Shown: positions 34,168 to 43,078, counted from the stretch's first letter. The stretch is 64,000 nt of DNA from Desulfosporosinus sp. FKB (GCF_002196705.1 NZ_NADJ01000037.1:186001-250000); one strand, 5' to 3'. Made by a program: numbers and translations. Notes: a model not told the origin generated them from the letters alone.

Positions 34168-35541
34168 CTATAAACCAAAAGATCCCATGAAACGACGAAT
34201 CTGTTGTTGAACTTCTGCTGACATTTCAACGGTCGGTGCAAACCCTGAGAGAGGTTTCGTCGCATCTATACCCATTTTTGAGGTGCGGCTTAACTCATCG
34301 GATGACGGATCGAGGGTACAGCCCATACCCATATGCTGTGGTACAATCGTCACACCCCGATCGGCTTGCAGTCGGGTGGCCATGGCCCAGAGAACCTGGC
34401 GTTCATCAAAAACATCCACATCCTCATCGACAACCACCACCATTTTCAGATTATGATCAACCGAAAAGGCCGTAAAAATTGCTTGCTGGGCTTGCCCCTC
34501 GGCAATCTTTTTCAGGGAAATATAGCAGTGAAATAACCCGCAGGCCGAAACCGGAGCATGGACATTTTTGACATTAGGGAGAGTTCTGTTCAGTGCATTT
34601 AAGACATCCCCTTCTCTTTGGACCGCAACAATGGTAATATGTTCAGAACTCATTCCCGGTGTTATGTCTTGAAAGAGAGGTTTCGTTCGGTATTGTATTG
34701 CTTTTACCCGGAAAACATTTTCCGTACTGCGATAACAAGCATAATTCGTAAATTCTGCAAATGGCCCTTCAGATTCCCGCTCTCCGGCGACAATTTCTCC
34801 CTCAATAACTATCTCGGCGAATGCAGGAACCATTAGATCGACTGTTTTACAGCGGGCGACTTCCAAAGGAGCACCGAATAATCCTCCCATAGCCGCAAAT
34901 TTACCGAGATGATATGGGACTAAGGCCATAGAACCCATAGATATGTTCGGATGAATGCCCAGAACTACCGCTGCTTCGAGAGATTTGCCCAGTTCTTCCG
35001 AACGACGGAAATACTCCCAAAGACGTTGACGGGAATGAAGACTTATCCCTAATTTGTCCTTCCCTTTTAGCTGCATCCGATGATATCCTGCGGTTTCAAC
35101 TCCTGTTTCCGGGTCTTTGGCAATGACTAAGCCCGCAGTGATATAAGGTCCGGCATCAATCGGAAAGTGAGTTAAAATTGGCAATTTAAAAAGGTCTGCC
35201 TCGGAACCAATAAATACATTCTCCCGGAAAGGTGCTTCATCTACCTCCACAGGGTCAATTCGCTGATTAATACGTTTAGAATATTCAGCTGCCAGTTCAT
35301 GAGGTGCAACCTCCAGCGCTAAAGCCAGACGTTCACGAGGAGCCAGGACATTGGCAGCCACAGAAATAGCATGACCTTTTATGTTGTCAAAAATCGTTAA
35401 CGGGTACCGGCGGGCTTTCTCCAGTTCCATTATCAAAGTACTTATCTCATACTTAGGGTCTATCTCCTCTTGAACCCGGATAACCTCCGACGGATTTTGA
35501 GATTTAACGCGTTCAATGAATCCTCTCAAATCCTGTTCCAA
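34168..35541 (-). CDS. UbiD family prFMN-dependent (de)carboxylase
   Basis: A 457-residue UbiD-type enzyme. GYHRMQLKGKDKLGIS and HSRQRLW (residues 152-174) correspond to the prFMN and metal-binding region, and GERESEGPFAEFTNYACYRS (257-276) carries the Arg-Glu-Glu catalytic set. UbiD enzymes reversibly decarboxylate aromatic or unsaturated acids with prenylated FMN made by UbiX; no ubiX gene lies in the window. The start is TTG at 35541 behind AAAGGAGGT. It lies between the ECF S component and hyuA in one operon. Confidence 0.9.
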   Translation of the reverse strand: MEQDLRGFIERVKSQNPSEVIRVQEEIDPKYEISTLIMELEKARRYPLTIFDNIKGHAISVAANVLAPRERLALALEVAPHELAAEYSKRINQRIDPVEVDEAPFRENVFIGSEADLFKLPILTHFPIDAGPYITAGLVIAKDPETGVETAGYHRMQLKGKDKLGISLHSRQRLWEYFRRSEELGKSLEAAVVLGIHPNISMGSMALVPYHLGKFAAMGGLFGAPLEVARCKTVDLMVPAFAEIVIEGEIVAGERESEGPFAEFTNYACYRSTENVFRVKAIQYRTKPLFQDITPGMSSEHITIVAVQREGDVLNALNRTLPNVKNVHAPVSACGLFHCYISLKKIAEGQAQQAIFTAFSVDHNLKMVVVVDEDVDVFDERQVLWAMATRLQADRGVTIVPQHMGMGCTLDPSSDELSRTSKMGIDATKPLSGFAPTVEMSAEVQQQIRRFMGSFGL

Positions 35542-35612
35542 CTAAAATACCTCCTTTAGTATCAAACGCTTTTTTGGCCTATTTTCCGTTGAGGATCTAC
35601 TTTAAATTGTTT

Positions 35613-36143
35613 TTAGAGTAATGCTGATTTCTGTAAAGAACCATAAACACTCTTCGTCAGGCTTCCTGCGACGATGGTTCCTACTAAAGCTGTCAGCGCA
35701 GAAGACAAAAAGGCAATTTTCCAGTCAAGATGGATAACATAAATCAAGCCGATTGTAACGCATAGGTTGCCGATAACATTACAGCCCAACATAGCTACAA
35801 GGTGGTGGCTTAATTTCGTCATAGATAACTTAACAGCAATCAATGAGTAAACAATGGATCCGATAGTATTGGCAAATAAGAAGAAAAATGCTAAAGGGGA
35901 ATAGGCTGTTGCCATGGCTACAATAGCTTCCACTAATCCTGCAATAATACCCGCTGGTTGTTTGTACATTAAAACAATGAGTCCCGTAAAGAATGCCCAA
36001 CATGTACCATTAAGCAGTAAGAGAGTGGGATCTAAAATACCGTCGATTCGTCCCGTTATCTGCTCCATGATCACAAATACAATCCCGATAATGACAGCTC
36101 CTACAAGTGCTTTGGTGTCAGTCCTAAACAATTTTTCTTTCAC
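35613..36143 (-). CDS. ECF transporter substrate-binding S component
   Basis: A 176-residue, very hydrophobic protein with five or six membrane helices and no other domain, typical of ECF S components. It starts at GTG after AGGAGGAG. It is flanked by ecfT upstream and ubiD downstream. I could not assign it to a named S family such as RibU, ThiT or CbrT. The B12 riboswitch at the operon head suggests a corrinoid or a corrinoid precursor such as a benzimidazole as substrate, which is inference. Confidence 0.8.
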   Translation of the reverse strand: MKEKLFRTDTKALVGAVIIGIVFVIMEQITGRIDGILDPTLLLLNGTCWAFFTGLIVLMYKQPAGIIAGLVEAIVAMATAYSPLAFFFLFANTIGSIVYSLIAVKLSMTKLSHHLVAMLGCNVIGNLCVTIGLIYVIHLDWKIAFLSSALTALVGTIVAGSLTKSVYGSLQKSALL

Positions 36144-36175
36144 GTTATTCTCCTCCTAAATCATTAATTATGGTC

Positions 36176-36922
36176 TTATATTAATGGCAACAGCCTTGTT
36201 GTTATGCTGAGGCTTATTACCAAGAACATCGCGACAATTATTACAACATCGTAAGACTTCAGAGCTATATCCGATGAAAACGTTCGGTTTTTGCTCCGCC
36301 CGTAACCTCTTAACTCCATTGCTAAGGCTATTTCCGTTGAGCGACGAACAGCACGATACAAAAAAGGCAGGAACGTTGGAATAATTGCTTTCAGATCGTC
36401 CCAAACGCTATCCATTTTGAGGCCCCGGGTTCGCTGGCTGTCGATGATCGACTGATATTCTTCCTTCATAAGGGGTAAAAAACGGACAGCTAGTCCCACC
36501 AGCATGGCAAAACGATAGGGAATTTCAAATTTCACGAGCATTAGGGTAAAGTCTTGAGCTGAGGCGGAGGTAAAGAACTGTAGACTGGCATAGAAAATAA
36601 GTGTCGCTTTCAGTATGCCGGTAATCGCCAGCGGCAGAGAATCGCTGTAGATTTTAATGATGCCCCATTGATAGATTAAAGTACCCTCCCGGCAAAACAG
36701 TAACTGAATAATCAAGATCTGAAGTCCCAAAAGCAAAAGAATGATGACCATAGCCTTAGAGTGTTTAAATGAACCACTTAGAATTAACGAGGACGTAATA
36801 CACACTAGTAACGTAATTCCTAATTGAGCAGCAGTTTGACTGAGCAGTGCAAAGTAAATCATCAAAATATACCAGACAAGCTTAGTGCGGGGATCAAACT
36901 TCGGAAGTGCCAGTGTCATCAT
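36176..36922 (-). CDS. ecfT: ECF transporter transmembrane T component
   Basis: A 248-residue EcfT protein with about five membrane helices. The coupling motifs with the conserved Ala-Arg-Gly pattern are visible as SQRTRGLKMDS near 163 and MELRGYGRSKN near 208. It overlaps the end of the ATPase gene by 29 bases, so translation is coupled. It links the S component to the two ATPase domains. Confidence 0.9.
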   Translation of the reverse strand: MMTLALPKFDPRTKLVWYILMIYFALLSQTAAQLGITLLVCITSSLILSGSFKHSKAMVIILLLLGLQILIIQLLFCREGTLIYQWGIIKIYSDSLPLAITGILKATLIFYASLQFFTSASAQDFTLMLVKFEIPYRFAMLVGLAVRFLPLMKEEYQSIIDSQRTRGLKMDSVWDDLKAIIPTFLPFLYRAVRRSTEIALAMELRGYGRSKNRTFSSDIALKSYDVVIIVAMFLVISLSITTRLLPLI

Positions 36923-38438
36923 AACCCTCCTTGAAAGTTACAGTGTTTGGGAAATCCAGACCAATCGCCTTCAGTTCCTCACGATGTCTCTCTATGTCTT
37001 TTGTCTCAATATCCAGCCTGATGCGATGCTTATATAGGGCAACTAAGCGGTTTGAATAGTCTTTTGCCATGGCCAGATCATGGGTAATTAACAGAATGGT
37101 TTTGCCATTGTTCGATAAGTCGTAGAGTTTCTCCATAATCACGTAACCTTGGTTCTCATCCAGGCCAGAGGTAGGCTCATCAGCAATAATGAACTCCGGA
37201 TCACCGGCAAGTATCGATGCTAATGCCAGAAGTTGACGCTGACCACGGCTTAGACGCTGGGGATGCATTTCCTTGTAATCCGCCAGTCCTACGAATTGCA
37301 AACATTCATCAACTTTCTGATTTAGAAAATCATTTCGTTCACCCCTTAGCTTTAAGGAAAAACCCACCTCTTCCTCCAATGTGCTAGCAAAAATCTGGTG
37401 GTCTGGGTTTTGAAATAAAAACCCCACACGAGCCCGAATCATTCCAAGGTTTTTTTTATGGATAATCTGATCAAATAAGCGAATTTCACCCTTTGCAGGC
37501 TTTAGCAAACCTATAAGCAATTTCGCCAAGGTCGATTTTCCCGAACCATTCAAACCGACAACTGACAAAAAATCACCCTTATAAACTTCTAAATTAATAT
37601 CTTCACAACCCGGTAATTGATTATTGTACTGATAGGAAACATCACTGATTTTAGCTATAGTCTCCCTGGGTTTTTTTCTGTCAAGATTATAATGCATGCT
37701 ATCTCTGAACATTTCTTTTCGGTCCTTAATTTGAACCTGGTAATATTCCCCGGGTGAGTACTCTTTTATAATTTCACCGCCTTTAAGCATTAAAACTCTA
37801 TTAGCATAGTTAAGCACTTCCTCAATTCGGTCCATAACCAAGACAATCGTGAGATTTTGAGTTTTATTTAACTCCCCAAGCCGCTTATATATCTCATGGC
37901 GGCCCTGTGGGTCCAGTTCGGCAGTCGGTTGATCAAGAATTAAAATCGGAACTTTGAGGGCTAATACTCCTGCTAAAACAACGCGTTGGGCCTGCCCGCC
38001 TGAAAGAGAAGAAGTTTGTCTATTTTCGTAACCACGCAAACCCACAAACTCCAGCGTATTTTTAACAACCTGATCAATTTGTTCATAAGGAAGTTCTTGA
38101 TTTTCGAGTCCGAAGGCAACGTTCTCGCAGACATTTAAACTAATAATTTGATTATCGGGTTCCTGCATCATGTATCCCATATAGTCCGACATTCTATTGA
38201 GCGGCATTTCTTTAATGTCTTGTCCCAAAATTGTTACTGTTCCTGTTAATTCTGCGTTATGGTAATGAGGAATCGCACCAGTAATGACGTGTAATAATGC
38301 TGATTTTCCCGAAGCCACCCCCCCGGTAATGACGATAAAATCTCCTTGATTAATTTCTAAATTAATGTTTTTAAGTACGGGCTTATCATTATTCGGAAAC
38401 TTGAGTTTATCAATTTTAATTTTGGCAATTACTTTCAT
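36894..38438 (-). CDS. ecfA: ECF transporter ATPase, two ABC domains in one chain
   Basis: A 514-residue fusion of two ABC ATPases. The first domain has Walker A GGVASGKSALL, signature SLSGGQAQRV and Walker B PILILDQPTAELD. The second has GLNGSGKSTLAKLL, RLSRGQRQLLA and EFIIADEPTSGLDE. It is the EcfA-EcfA' motor of the transporter and the first gene of the riboswitch-controlled operon. The ATG at 38438 follows AGGAGATTG. Confidence 0.92.
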   Translation of the reverse strand: MKVIAKIKIDKLKFPNNDKPVLKNINLEINQGDFIVITGGVASGKSALLHVITGAIPHYHNAELTGTVTILGQDIKEMPLNRMSDYMGYMMQEPDNQIISLNVCENVAFGLENQELPYEQIDQVVKNTLEFVGLRGYENRQTSSLSGGQAQRVVLAGVLALKVPILILDQPTAELDPQGRHEIYKRLGELNKTQNLTIVLVMDRIEEVLNYANRVLMLKGGEIIKEYSPGEYYQVQIKDRKEMFRDSMHYNLDRKKPRETIAKISDVSYQYNNQLPGCEDINLEVYKGDFLSVVGLNGSGKSTLAKLLIGLLKPAKGEIRLFDQIIHKKNLGMIRARVGFLFQNPDHQIFASTLEEEVGFSLKLRGERNDFLNQKVDECLQFVGLADYKEMHPQRLSRGQRQLLALASILAGDPEFIIADEPTSGLDENQGYVIMEKLYDLSNNGKTILLITHDLAMAKDYSNRLVALYKHRIRLDIETKDIERHREELKAIGLDFPNTVTFKEGYDDTGTSEV

Positions 38439-38471
38439 GGCAATTTCAATCTCCTGTAATTTTGACTAAGA

Positions 38472-38508
38472 ACAAAAAAGTCCTAGCTTAAAAAAGCTAG
38501 AACTTTAC
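38472..38508 (-). terminator. Expression-platform terminator of the cobalamin riboswitch
   Basis: On the minus strand AAGTTCTAGCTT and AAGCTAGGACTT pair around T-rich loop bases and are followed by TTTTTTG. It lies between the riboswitch and the EcfA gene, as expected of a transcription-terminating platform. Confidence 0.75.
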
Positions 38509-38529
38509 CTTTGTCCTCTTTGCATTATT

Positions 38530-38685
38530 TTATAGGCAGGTTTCCTGACTTATAGACTCAAATGTACGCCTTCCCAGTTACCCAGTGGCATATGTACATT
38601 TTCAACGTCTAATTACAGTGGTGGGTCCGTCCAGGATTTTTACCTGGTTCCCTATTATCCCCGATTTGGGGCACCTATAAAAAAT
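38530..38685 (-). ncRNA. Cobalamin riboswitch
   Basis: Read on the minus strand: ATAGGTGCCCC, GGGATAATAGGGAACCAGG, then AAAATCCTGG, CGGACCCACCACTGTAA, GCCACTGGGTAACTGGGAAGG and AGTCAGGAAACCTGCC. These are the ordered conserved boxes of the B12 element. It precedes the terminator and the EcfA gene. Confidence 0.92.
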
Positions 38686-38775
38686 TGTATTTAATTTGCT
38701 AACTATAAAAATAATAGAATAGTTTGTTTAGTTTGTCAATGAATTTCTACGCCAGATGCCTGACTTTCAGTTGCC

Positions 38776-39270
38776 TCAATTAGACAATTCACTTCGCAAA
38801 AAGAATGATTTATTATCAATCGCTCTCATCGTAGCCAAGATCCCGTCGAGGTGGTCATACTCATGTTGTAGTAACTCTGACAAATCACCCTCTAGCATCA
38901 TTTTTTGAGGTTTCCATTGCAGATCTAGGTATTCAATCATACATCTTTTATACCTCTTTACCCTAACCAGGAGTTGCGGAAAGCTCATACAATCGTCAAT
39001 AATCTCCATCATTTCAGCATCGATAAACTCTAACGTTGGATTGATGAAAATGACAGGTTCATCAATATACATATATAATAGTCGTTTAAATATGCCTATC
39101 TGAGGAGCCGCAATAGCTCTACCTGCGCCGTATTTATTTCTAAAATCGATCAGTGTATCATGCAAATCATTGACAATCGGCGCTAATTCTTTTAGTTCGC
39201 TTTCTTGTACTGTTTCACTAACTTTATATAACTTTGAATTACCGAGTAAGAGAATCTCTCTGATTGCCAT
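38776..39270 (-). CDS. Peptide deformylase-like protein
   Basis: A 164-residue Def-type metallohydrolase. Motif 1 is GAGRAIAAPQIG near residue 48. Motif 2, normally EGCLS, is DDCMS near residue 92 and keeps the metal-ligand Cys. Motif 3 is QHEYDHLDG near residue 135, with both His ligands and the catalytic Glu. The changed motif 2 and the stand-alone position away from fmt suggest a paralog rather than the housekeeping enzyme. It might process formylated peptides or another substrate. Confidence 0.85.
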   Translation of the reverse strand: MAIREILLLGNSKLYKVSETVQESELKELAPIVNDLHDTLIDFRNKYGAGRAIAAPQIGIFKRLLYMYIDEPVIFINPTLEFIDAEMMEIIDDCMSFPQLLVRVKRYKRCMIEYLDLQWKPQKMMLEGDLSELLQHEYDHLDGILATMRAIDNKSFFLRSELSN

Positions 39271-39312
39271 CCCTAAATTTTCACCTTTCTTTCAGTCTGC
39301 CAACATTTAATC

Positions 39313-39432
39313 TTTGCAACGCACTCCAGGTACGAATTTCCCACTCCGGAACTAAACTACCACCAAGACTTTATCGCAGCGGTCATTTTTTCTTGAACTT
39401 AGCGGGCGCAAGCGGCGGGAGGGATTTAGTTT
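39313..39432. repeat. Degenerate dispersed repeat copy R2
   Basis: The core TTCTTGAACTTAGCGG is followed by GCGCAAGCGGCGGGAGGGAT; the left part TTATCGCAGCGG corresponds to TTATTCGATGCGG of the copy at 14788. No gene is visible. Confidence 0.45.
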
Positions 39433-39448
39433 CAATAATTTGACAGGT

Positions 39449-39913
39449 TTAGCTCTCCAAGTTAAGTTCCGAAGAAATTACATTTTTAAAGTCTTCTTCT
39501 GTATAAACCCTAATACCATTATCCAATAATAATTTAGCAGTGAATCCATTACCATTTAACAGAGTTCTGCTAAACGTCCCATCGTAAACCTGACCAAATC
39601 CACATGAGGGACTCCTTGCTTTCAAGATGGCGGTATTTATTCCGATGATTTTGGCAATAGTTAATGTTTGCTCTGCGCCACGTTTGTAAGCTTCAGTAAA
39701 ATCTTCATTGTCTCTACTGATAACCTTTTTCTCACCATCATCGGTAACTAAAATTTCACAACTATCTCTCGGAATATTTAGACCGGCAATTACTTCCGGA
39801 CATATTGGGATTGCTTTGCCATCTTTAACGAGTTTTTCTATCTCTTCAATTTTAGTATTTTTGCCATCATATCTACAATTAATTCCCGCAAGGCAGGCAC
39901 TAACTAAAAGCAA
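39449..39913 (-). CDS. DUF523 domain protein
   Basis: A 154-residue DUF523 protein. The family pattern is complete: LVSACLAGINCRYDGKN, then PICPEVIAGL, PRDSCE and LKARSPSCGFGQVYDGTF, with conserved Cys in each. The start is TTG at 39913 behind a G-rich stretch. The function is unknown; the conserved Cys suggest metal or Fe-S binding. Confidence 0.88.
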   Translation of the reverse strand: MLLVSACLAGINCRYDGKNTKIEEIEKLVKDGKAIPICPEVIAGLNIPRDSCEILVTDDGEKKVISRDNEDFTEAYKRGAEQTLTIAKIIGINTAILKARSPSCGFGQVYDGTFSRTLLNGNGFTAKLLLDNGIRVYTEEDFKNVISSELNLES

Positions 39914-40249
39914 ACTCTACCCCCCCATTTTTGATAATATTTTCTAAAGCTTAAGACGCTTGCCAGAGTCCCGAGACTAAAACCCTCATCAAACGCCCTC
40001 CAGCTTGAAAACCGTCTCCGATGACCCTGACCCTACACAACACTCCTCACTCGACTATCAGCTAACCTTTATCGAGACGGTTACTTCGTCTTAAAGTTAA
40101 CAGTACGCGTATATCATGGGGTGAGTGATTATTGAGGAAAGTATGGAAAATTTAGCTACTAATTAAGCTCAGGCTTTTCGCTAATCCTAAAGTTAATTCA
40201 TAATCAAGTCAGACAAAAAGCTGCACATAAAATTTTAGAGGGGTGCTCC
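39914..40249. other. Intergenic region with repeat piece R4
   Basis: No gene is seen. Bases 40040-40096 carry CACTCCTCACTCGACTATCA and CTAACCTTTATCGAGACGG, a left-half copy of the dispersed repeat. The end holds the ribosome binding site GAGGGGTGCTCC for the next gene. Confidence 0.5.
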
Positions 40250-40846
40250 ATGATGACAAATTACAAAATTCATCCTAAAGTTGAGGAATTTTTGAGTAAA
40301 GCCCAAAAGTGGCAAGATGAATATGAGAAGTTGAGAAATATTGTTCTTAGCTGTGGGTTGACCGAAGAATTTAAGTGGATGCATCCTTGTTACACATTTG
40401 AGGGAAAAAACATAGTTTTAATCCATGGATTTAAAGAATACTGTGCTCTTCTGTTTACCAAAGGTGCCTTGTTAAAAGATCCAAATGGTATCCTAATCCA
40501 ACAAACGGAAAATGTTCAGCAGGGGCGCCAGATTCGCTTCACCAATGTTCAGGAAATAGTCGCTTTGGAAGCCATCTTAAAAGCCTATATCTATGAAGCC
40601 ATTGAGGCGGAAAAAGCCGGCTTGAAGGTGACTAAAAAAGAGACTTCAGATTTCACTATTCCTGAAGAATTCCAGAAAAAATTAGATGAAAATCCTGCCT
40701 TAAAAGCTGCTTTTGAAACATTGACCCCTGGACGACAAAGGGCATACATTTTTTACTTTGCTCAGCCTAAACAATCTAAAACTCGGGAGTCAAGAGTTGA
40801 AAAATATATCCTGCAAATTCTCAATGGAAAGGGATTAAATGATTAG
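40250..40846 (+). CDS. YdeI/OmpD-associated, DUF1801-type protein
   Basis: A 198-residue protein. The first 110 residues resemble the DUF1801/YdeI module (EEFKWMHPCYTFEGKNIVLI, KEYCALLFTKGALLKDP), and the C-terminal part has the YdeI-type ALKAAFETLTPGRQRAYIFY and QPKQSKTRESRVEKY motif. Its role is unclear; related Bacillus proteins have been linked to iron handling. It is a single-gene unit. Confidence 0.88.
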   Translation: MMTNYKIHPKVEEFLSKAQKWQDEYEKLRNIVLSCGLTEEFKWMHPCYTFEGKNIVLIHGFKEYCALLFTKGALLKDPNGILIQQTENVQQGRQIRFTNVQEIVALEAILKAYIYEAIEAEKAGLKVTKKETSDFTIPEEFQKKLDENPALKAAFETLTPGRQRAYIFYFAQPKQSKTRESRVEKYILQILNGKGLND

Positions 40847-40861
40847 TACTTTTATACCTCC

Positions 40862-40925
40862 TTTTATTAACTCCTCACTTGACCACCAGCAAGGCTTTAG
40901 CCAAGCGGCTATTCTTTAGCTTTAT
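40862..40925. repeat. Degenerate dispersed repeat piece R5
   Basis: AACTCCTCACTTGACCACCA, then GCAAGGCTTTAGCCAAGCGG and CTATTCTTTAGC, corresponds to the left half of the repeat seen at 14754 and 40040. Confidence 0.35.
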
Positions 40926-40949
40926 AAGAATAGTAATGAACTAGTTTGC

Positions 40950-41327
40950 TCATCTATTGTCCGAAATGACTTGATTTATGATTTTATGATAGCGTTTCGC
41001 CTTTTCTTCCATAAATTCAACTCTTCTTGTTGCCTCCTCCAATTGCTCCCGTGCAATCTCCCTGTATTTTAAAATAATTTCATAACGAAGAGGAATTGAA
41101 GAATCTCCTTCCAGGTACAGATCAACAAAGTGTTTGACGTCCTTTATCGACATACCGCAATCCTTAAGATACTTCACCCTTATCAGCCAATTAAGCGATT
41201 CTTCGTCAAAAAGGCGATTGTTATATTTGTCGCGTTGTATGTTCGGTACCAAACCCTTGTCAGTATAATATCTGATGGTATGCTCTGTAAGGTTTGTTTT
41301 CTGAGCTATTTCTTTGACTGTGTACAT
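40950..41327 (-). CDS. MerR family transcriptional regulator
   Basis: A 125-residue MerR-type regulator. The N-terminal wing-HTH is YTVKEIAQKTNLTEHTIRYY followed by TDKGLVPNIQRDKYNNRLFD, and the C-terminal half is a coiled-coil dimerisation helix. No Cys metal site or large ligand domain is present. It is divergent from the amidohydrolase gene; the intervening promoter has the MerR-type 19-bp spacer, so it probably activates that gene. Its own promoter must overlap. Confidence 0.9.
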   Translation of the reverse strand: MYTVKEIAQKTNLTEHTIRYYTDKGLVPNIQRDKYNNRLFDEESLNWLIRVKYLKDCGMSIKDVKHFVDLYLEGDSSIPLRYEIILKYREIAREQLEEATRRVEFMEEKAKRYHKIINQVISDNR

Positions 41328-41354
41328 TACTTTGCCCCCTCTTTGAAAAAAGTC

Positions 41355-41385
41355 TTGACTTCGTGTTACTCGAAGGCACTATAGT
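41355..41385 (+). promoter_or_regulatory. MerR-activated promoter of the amidohydrolase gene
   Basis: TTGACT and TATAGT are separated by 19 bases containing the dyad CTTCG...CGAAG. The spacing is typical of promoters that need MerR-family activation. It lies between the divergent merR-type gene and the amidohydrolase. Confidence 0.75.
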
Positions 41386-41530
41386 AACCATATCAAGAAA
41401 GGGAGGCGAAGTAAAGTACCCGACTACCCTCGAATAAGAGTACTTCTATCTTAATCACTTGGTGGAGAGAAACTTTCAAAAGTCAGAGACTGTTTCCACA
41501 ATAATGATAAATTATAAGAGGAGAAAATCA

Positions 41531-42484
41531 ATGACAATGCGTATCATAACTCTTGAAGAGCATTTTGCCTTTCCGGGCTTTTTGGACAGAATTGGCCAAC
41601 AATCCTTTCATAACAAGGGTGAACAACTGTGCGACCTCAACGAACGTCGGATCACCGAAATGGATGCCGCCGGTATTGACATGCAGATGCTCTCACTGAC
41701 CTCTCCCGGTACAGAGTCGTTAACTGGTGAGGAAGCCGTGAAAATGGCCATCAACGCCAATGAAATCCTGGCAGCGGCGATAGAACGTCATCCCAGTCGC
41801 TTCGCGGGCTTTGCCGCCCTGCCGACAGCTGCTCCCGACCTCGCCGCCGCTGAACTGGAACGTATGGTTTGCCAACATGGTTTCAAGGGTGCGGTGATCA
41901 ATGGTCACATTCAGGGTCGCTACCTGGACGACAGATTCTTTTGGCCCATCATGGAACGGGCTGAAGCGCTTCAAGTGCCAATCCACCTGCATCCAGCGCC
42001 ACCGCCGCAGCCGGTAATCGACGCCTACTACACCGGCAACTTCTCATCGGAGGTGACCAGTATACTTTCGACGGCAGGCTGGGGATGGCACATCGAAACT
42101 GCTGTCCATATCCTGCGTCTTATTCTCAGCGGAGTATTCGACCGCTATCCCAAACTGCAGATCATTATTGGCCACTTGGGCGAAGCTTTGCCTTTCATGT
42201 TGCCAAGGATCAATCAAGTTCTGCAGCCGAATCTAACCAAATTGCAGCGCCCGATGGCGTCCTACCTGAGAGAGAATATCCATTACACGTTCAGTGGCTT
42301 TAATTTTACCGCTGCTTTTCTCAATTTGTTGTTGGAAGTCGGCAGCGACCGCATTATGTTCTCAGTAGACTATCCTTACGGCTCGATGGAAAAGGGGCAA
42401 GCTTTCCTTTCTCAGTTGCCGGTCAGCAATTCTGAGAGGGAAAAGATCGCTCACGGCAATGCTGAACTACTCCTGCGTTTGTAA
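41531..42484 (+). CDS. Amidohydrolase 2 family protein (ACMSD-like decarboxylase/hydrolase)
   Basis: A 317-residue metal-dependent hydrolase barrel. EEHFAF near the start replaces the usual HxH metal motif of the family in part (EEH). PIHLHPAPPP near 155 and IIGHLGEALPFMLPR near 218 supply His ligands, and MFSVDYPYGSMEKG near 285 the Asp. The set resembles 2-amino-3-carboxymuconate semialdehyde and 2,3-dihydroxybenzoate decarboxylases. The ATG at 41531 follows AAGAGGAG. Its codons are clearly GC-richer than the surrounding genes, a sign of transfer. Confidence 0.88.
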   Translation: MTMRIITLEEHFAFPGFLDRIGQQSFHNKGEQLCDLNERRITEMDAAGIDMQMLSLTSPGTESLTGEEAVKMAINANEILAAAIERHPSRFAGFAALPTAAPDLAAAELERMVCQHGFKGAVINGHIQGRYLDDRFFWPIMERAEALQVPIHLHPAPPPQPVIDAYYTGNFSSEVTSILSTAGWGWHIETAVHILRLILSGVFDRYPKLQIIIGHLGEALPFMLPRINQVLQPNLTKLQRPMASYLRENIHYTFSGFNFTAAFLNLLLEVGSDRIMFSVDYPYGSMEKGQAFLSQLPVSNSEREKIAHGNAELLLRL

Positions 42485-42517
42485 ATAGTGCGGTTATTTA
42501 ACATGATCGGTGGTCAT

Positions 42518-43078
42518 CTAGTCAAGTGCCTCAAGTATCTTATGTTGTTCAATCATGCTTAAAGGAATTGGTTCGGTGGGTTCAGATGAATGATGTTTAA
42601 GAAACAATTCCCACCACCCTACATCATGCCATTGGCCAAATTTATATCCCGCTTTATTATATTGAGCTATCTTCTTAAAGCCAAAATACTCATGGATTCC
42701 AACACTTGATTCATTAGGCAAACAGATCCCTGCGTAAGCATTGCAATAACCTTGGAGTTTTAAGAGGGAAAGCAAGGCTGTATATAACGCCTTGCCGATT
42801 CCCTTTCCTCTACATTCCTTCCCAACATAGATAGAAACGTCGATCGCCCACCCGTAGGCAGCACGTTCACGATGCTTAGAAGCGTATGTATAGCCTAAAA
42901 TTGTATTACTTTCTTCGTAAACTAACCATGGATTTTTCTGCAATACACGGTCAATTCTTGTCTCCATTTCATCATGGGAAGGAACATCGGTTTCAAAAGA
43001 AATTGATGTATTTTCAACGTATGGCCTATAAACGTCGAGAATTTGTAACGCGTCTTGCTTATTAGCAAGTCTAATCAT
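42518..43078 (-). CDS. GNAT acetyltransferase, phosphinothricin acetyltransferase-like
   Basis: A 186-residue GNAT enzyme similar to phosphinothricin/methionine sulfoximine acetyltransferases: the order IRLANKQDALQILDVYRPYV, TSISFETDVPSHDEM, RAAYGWAIDVSIYV, CRGKGIGKALYTALL and NESSVGIHEYFGFK is that of the Pat family. The start is ATG at 43078 behind AGAGGTG. Upstream lies a hairpin-plus-U-tract attenuator that is shared almost base for base with the MFS gene at 46014. Confidence 0.9.
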   Translation of the reverse strand: MIRLANKQDALQILDVYRPYVENTSISFETDVPSHDEMETRIDRVLQKNPWLVYEESNTILGYTYASKHRERAAYGWAIDVSIYVGKECRGKGIGKALYTALLSLLKLQGYCNAYAGICLPNESSVGIHEYFGFKKIAQYNKAGYKFGQWHDVGWWELFLKHHSSEPTEPIPLSMIEQHKILEALD

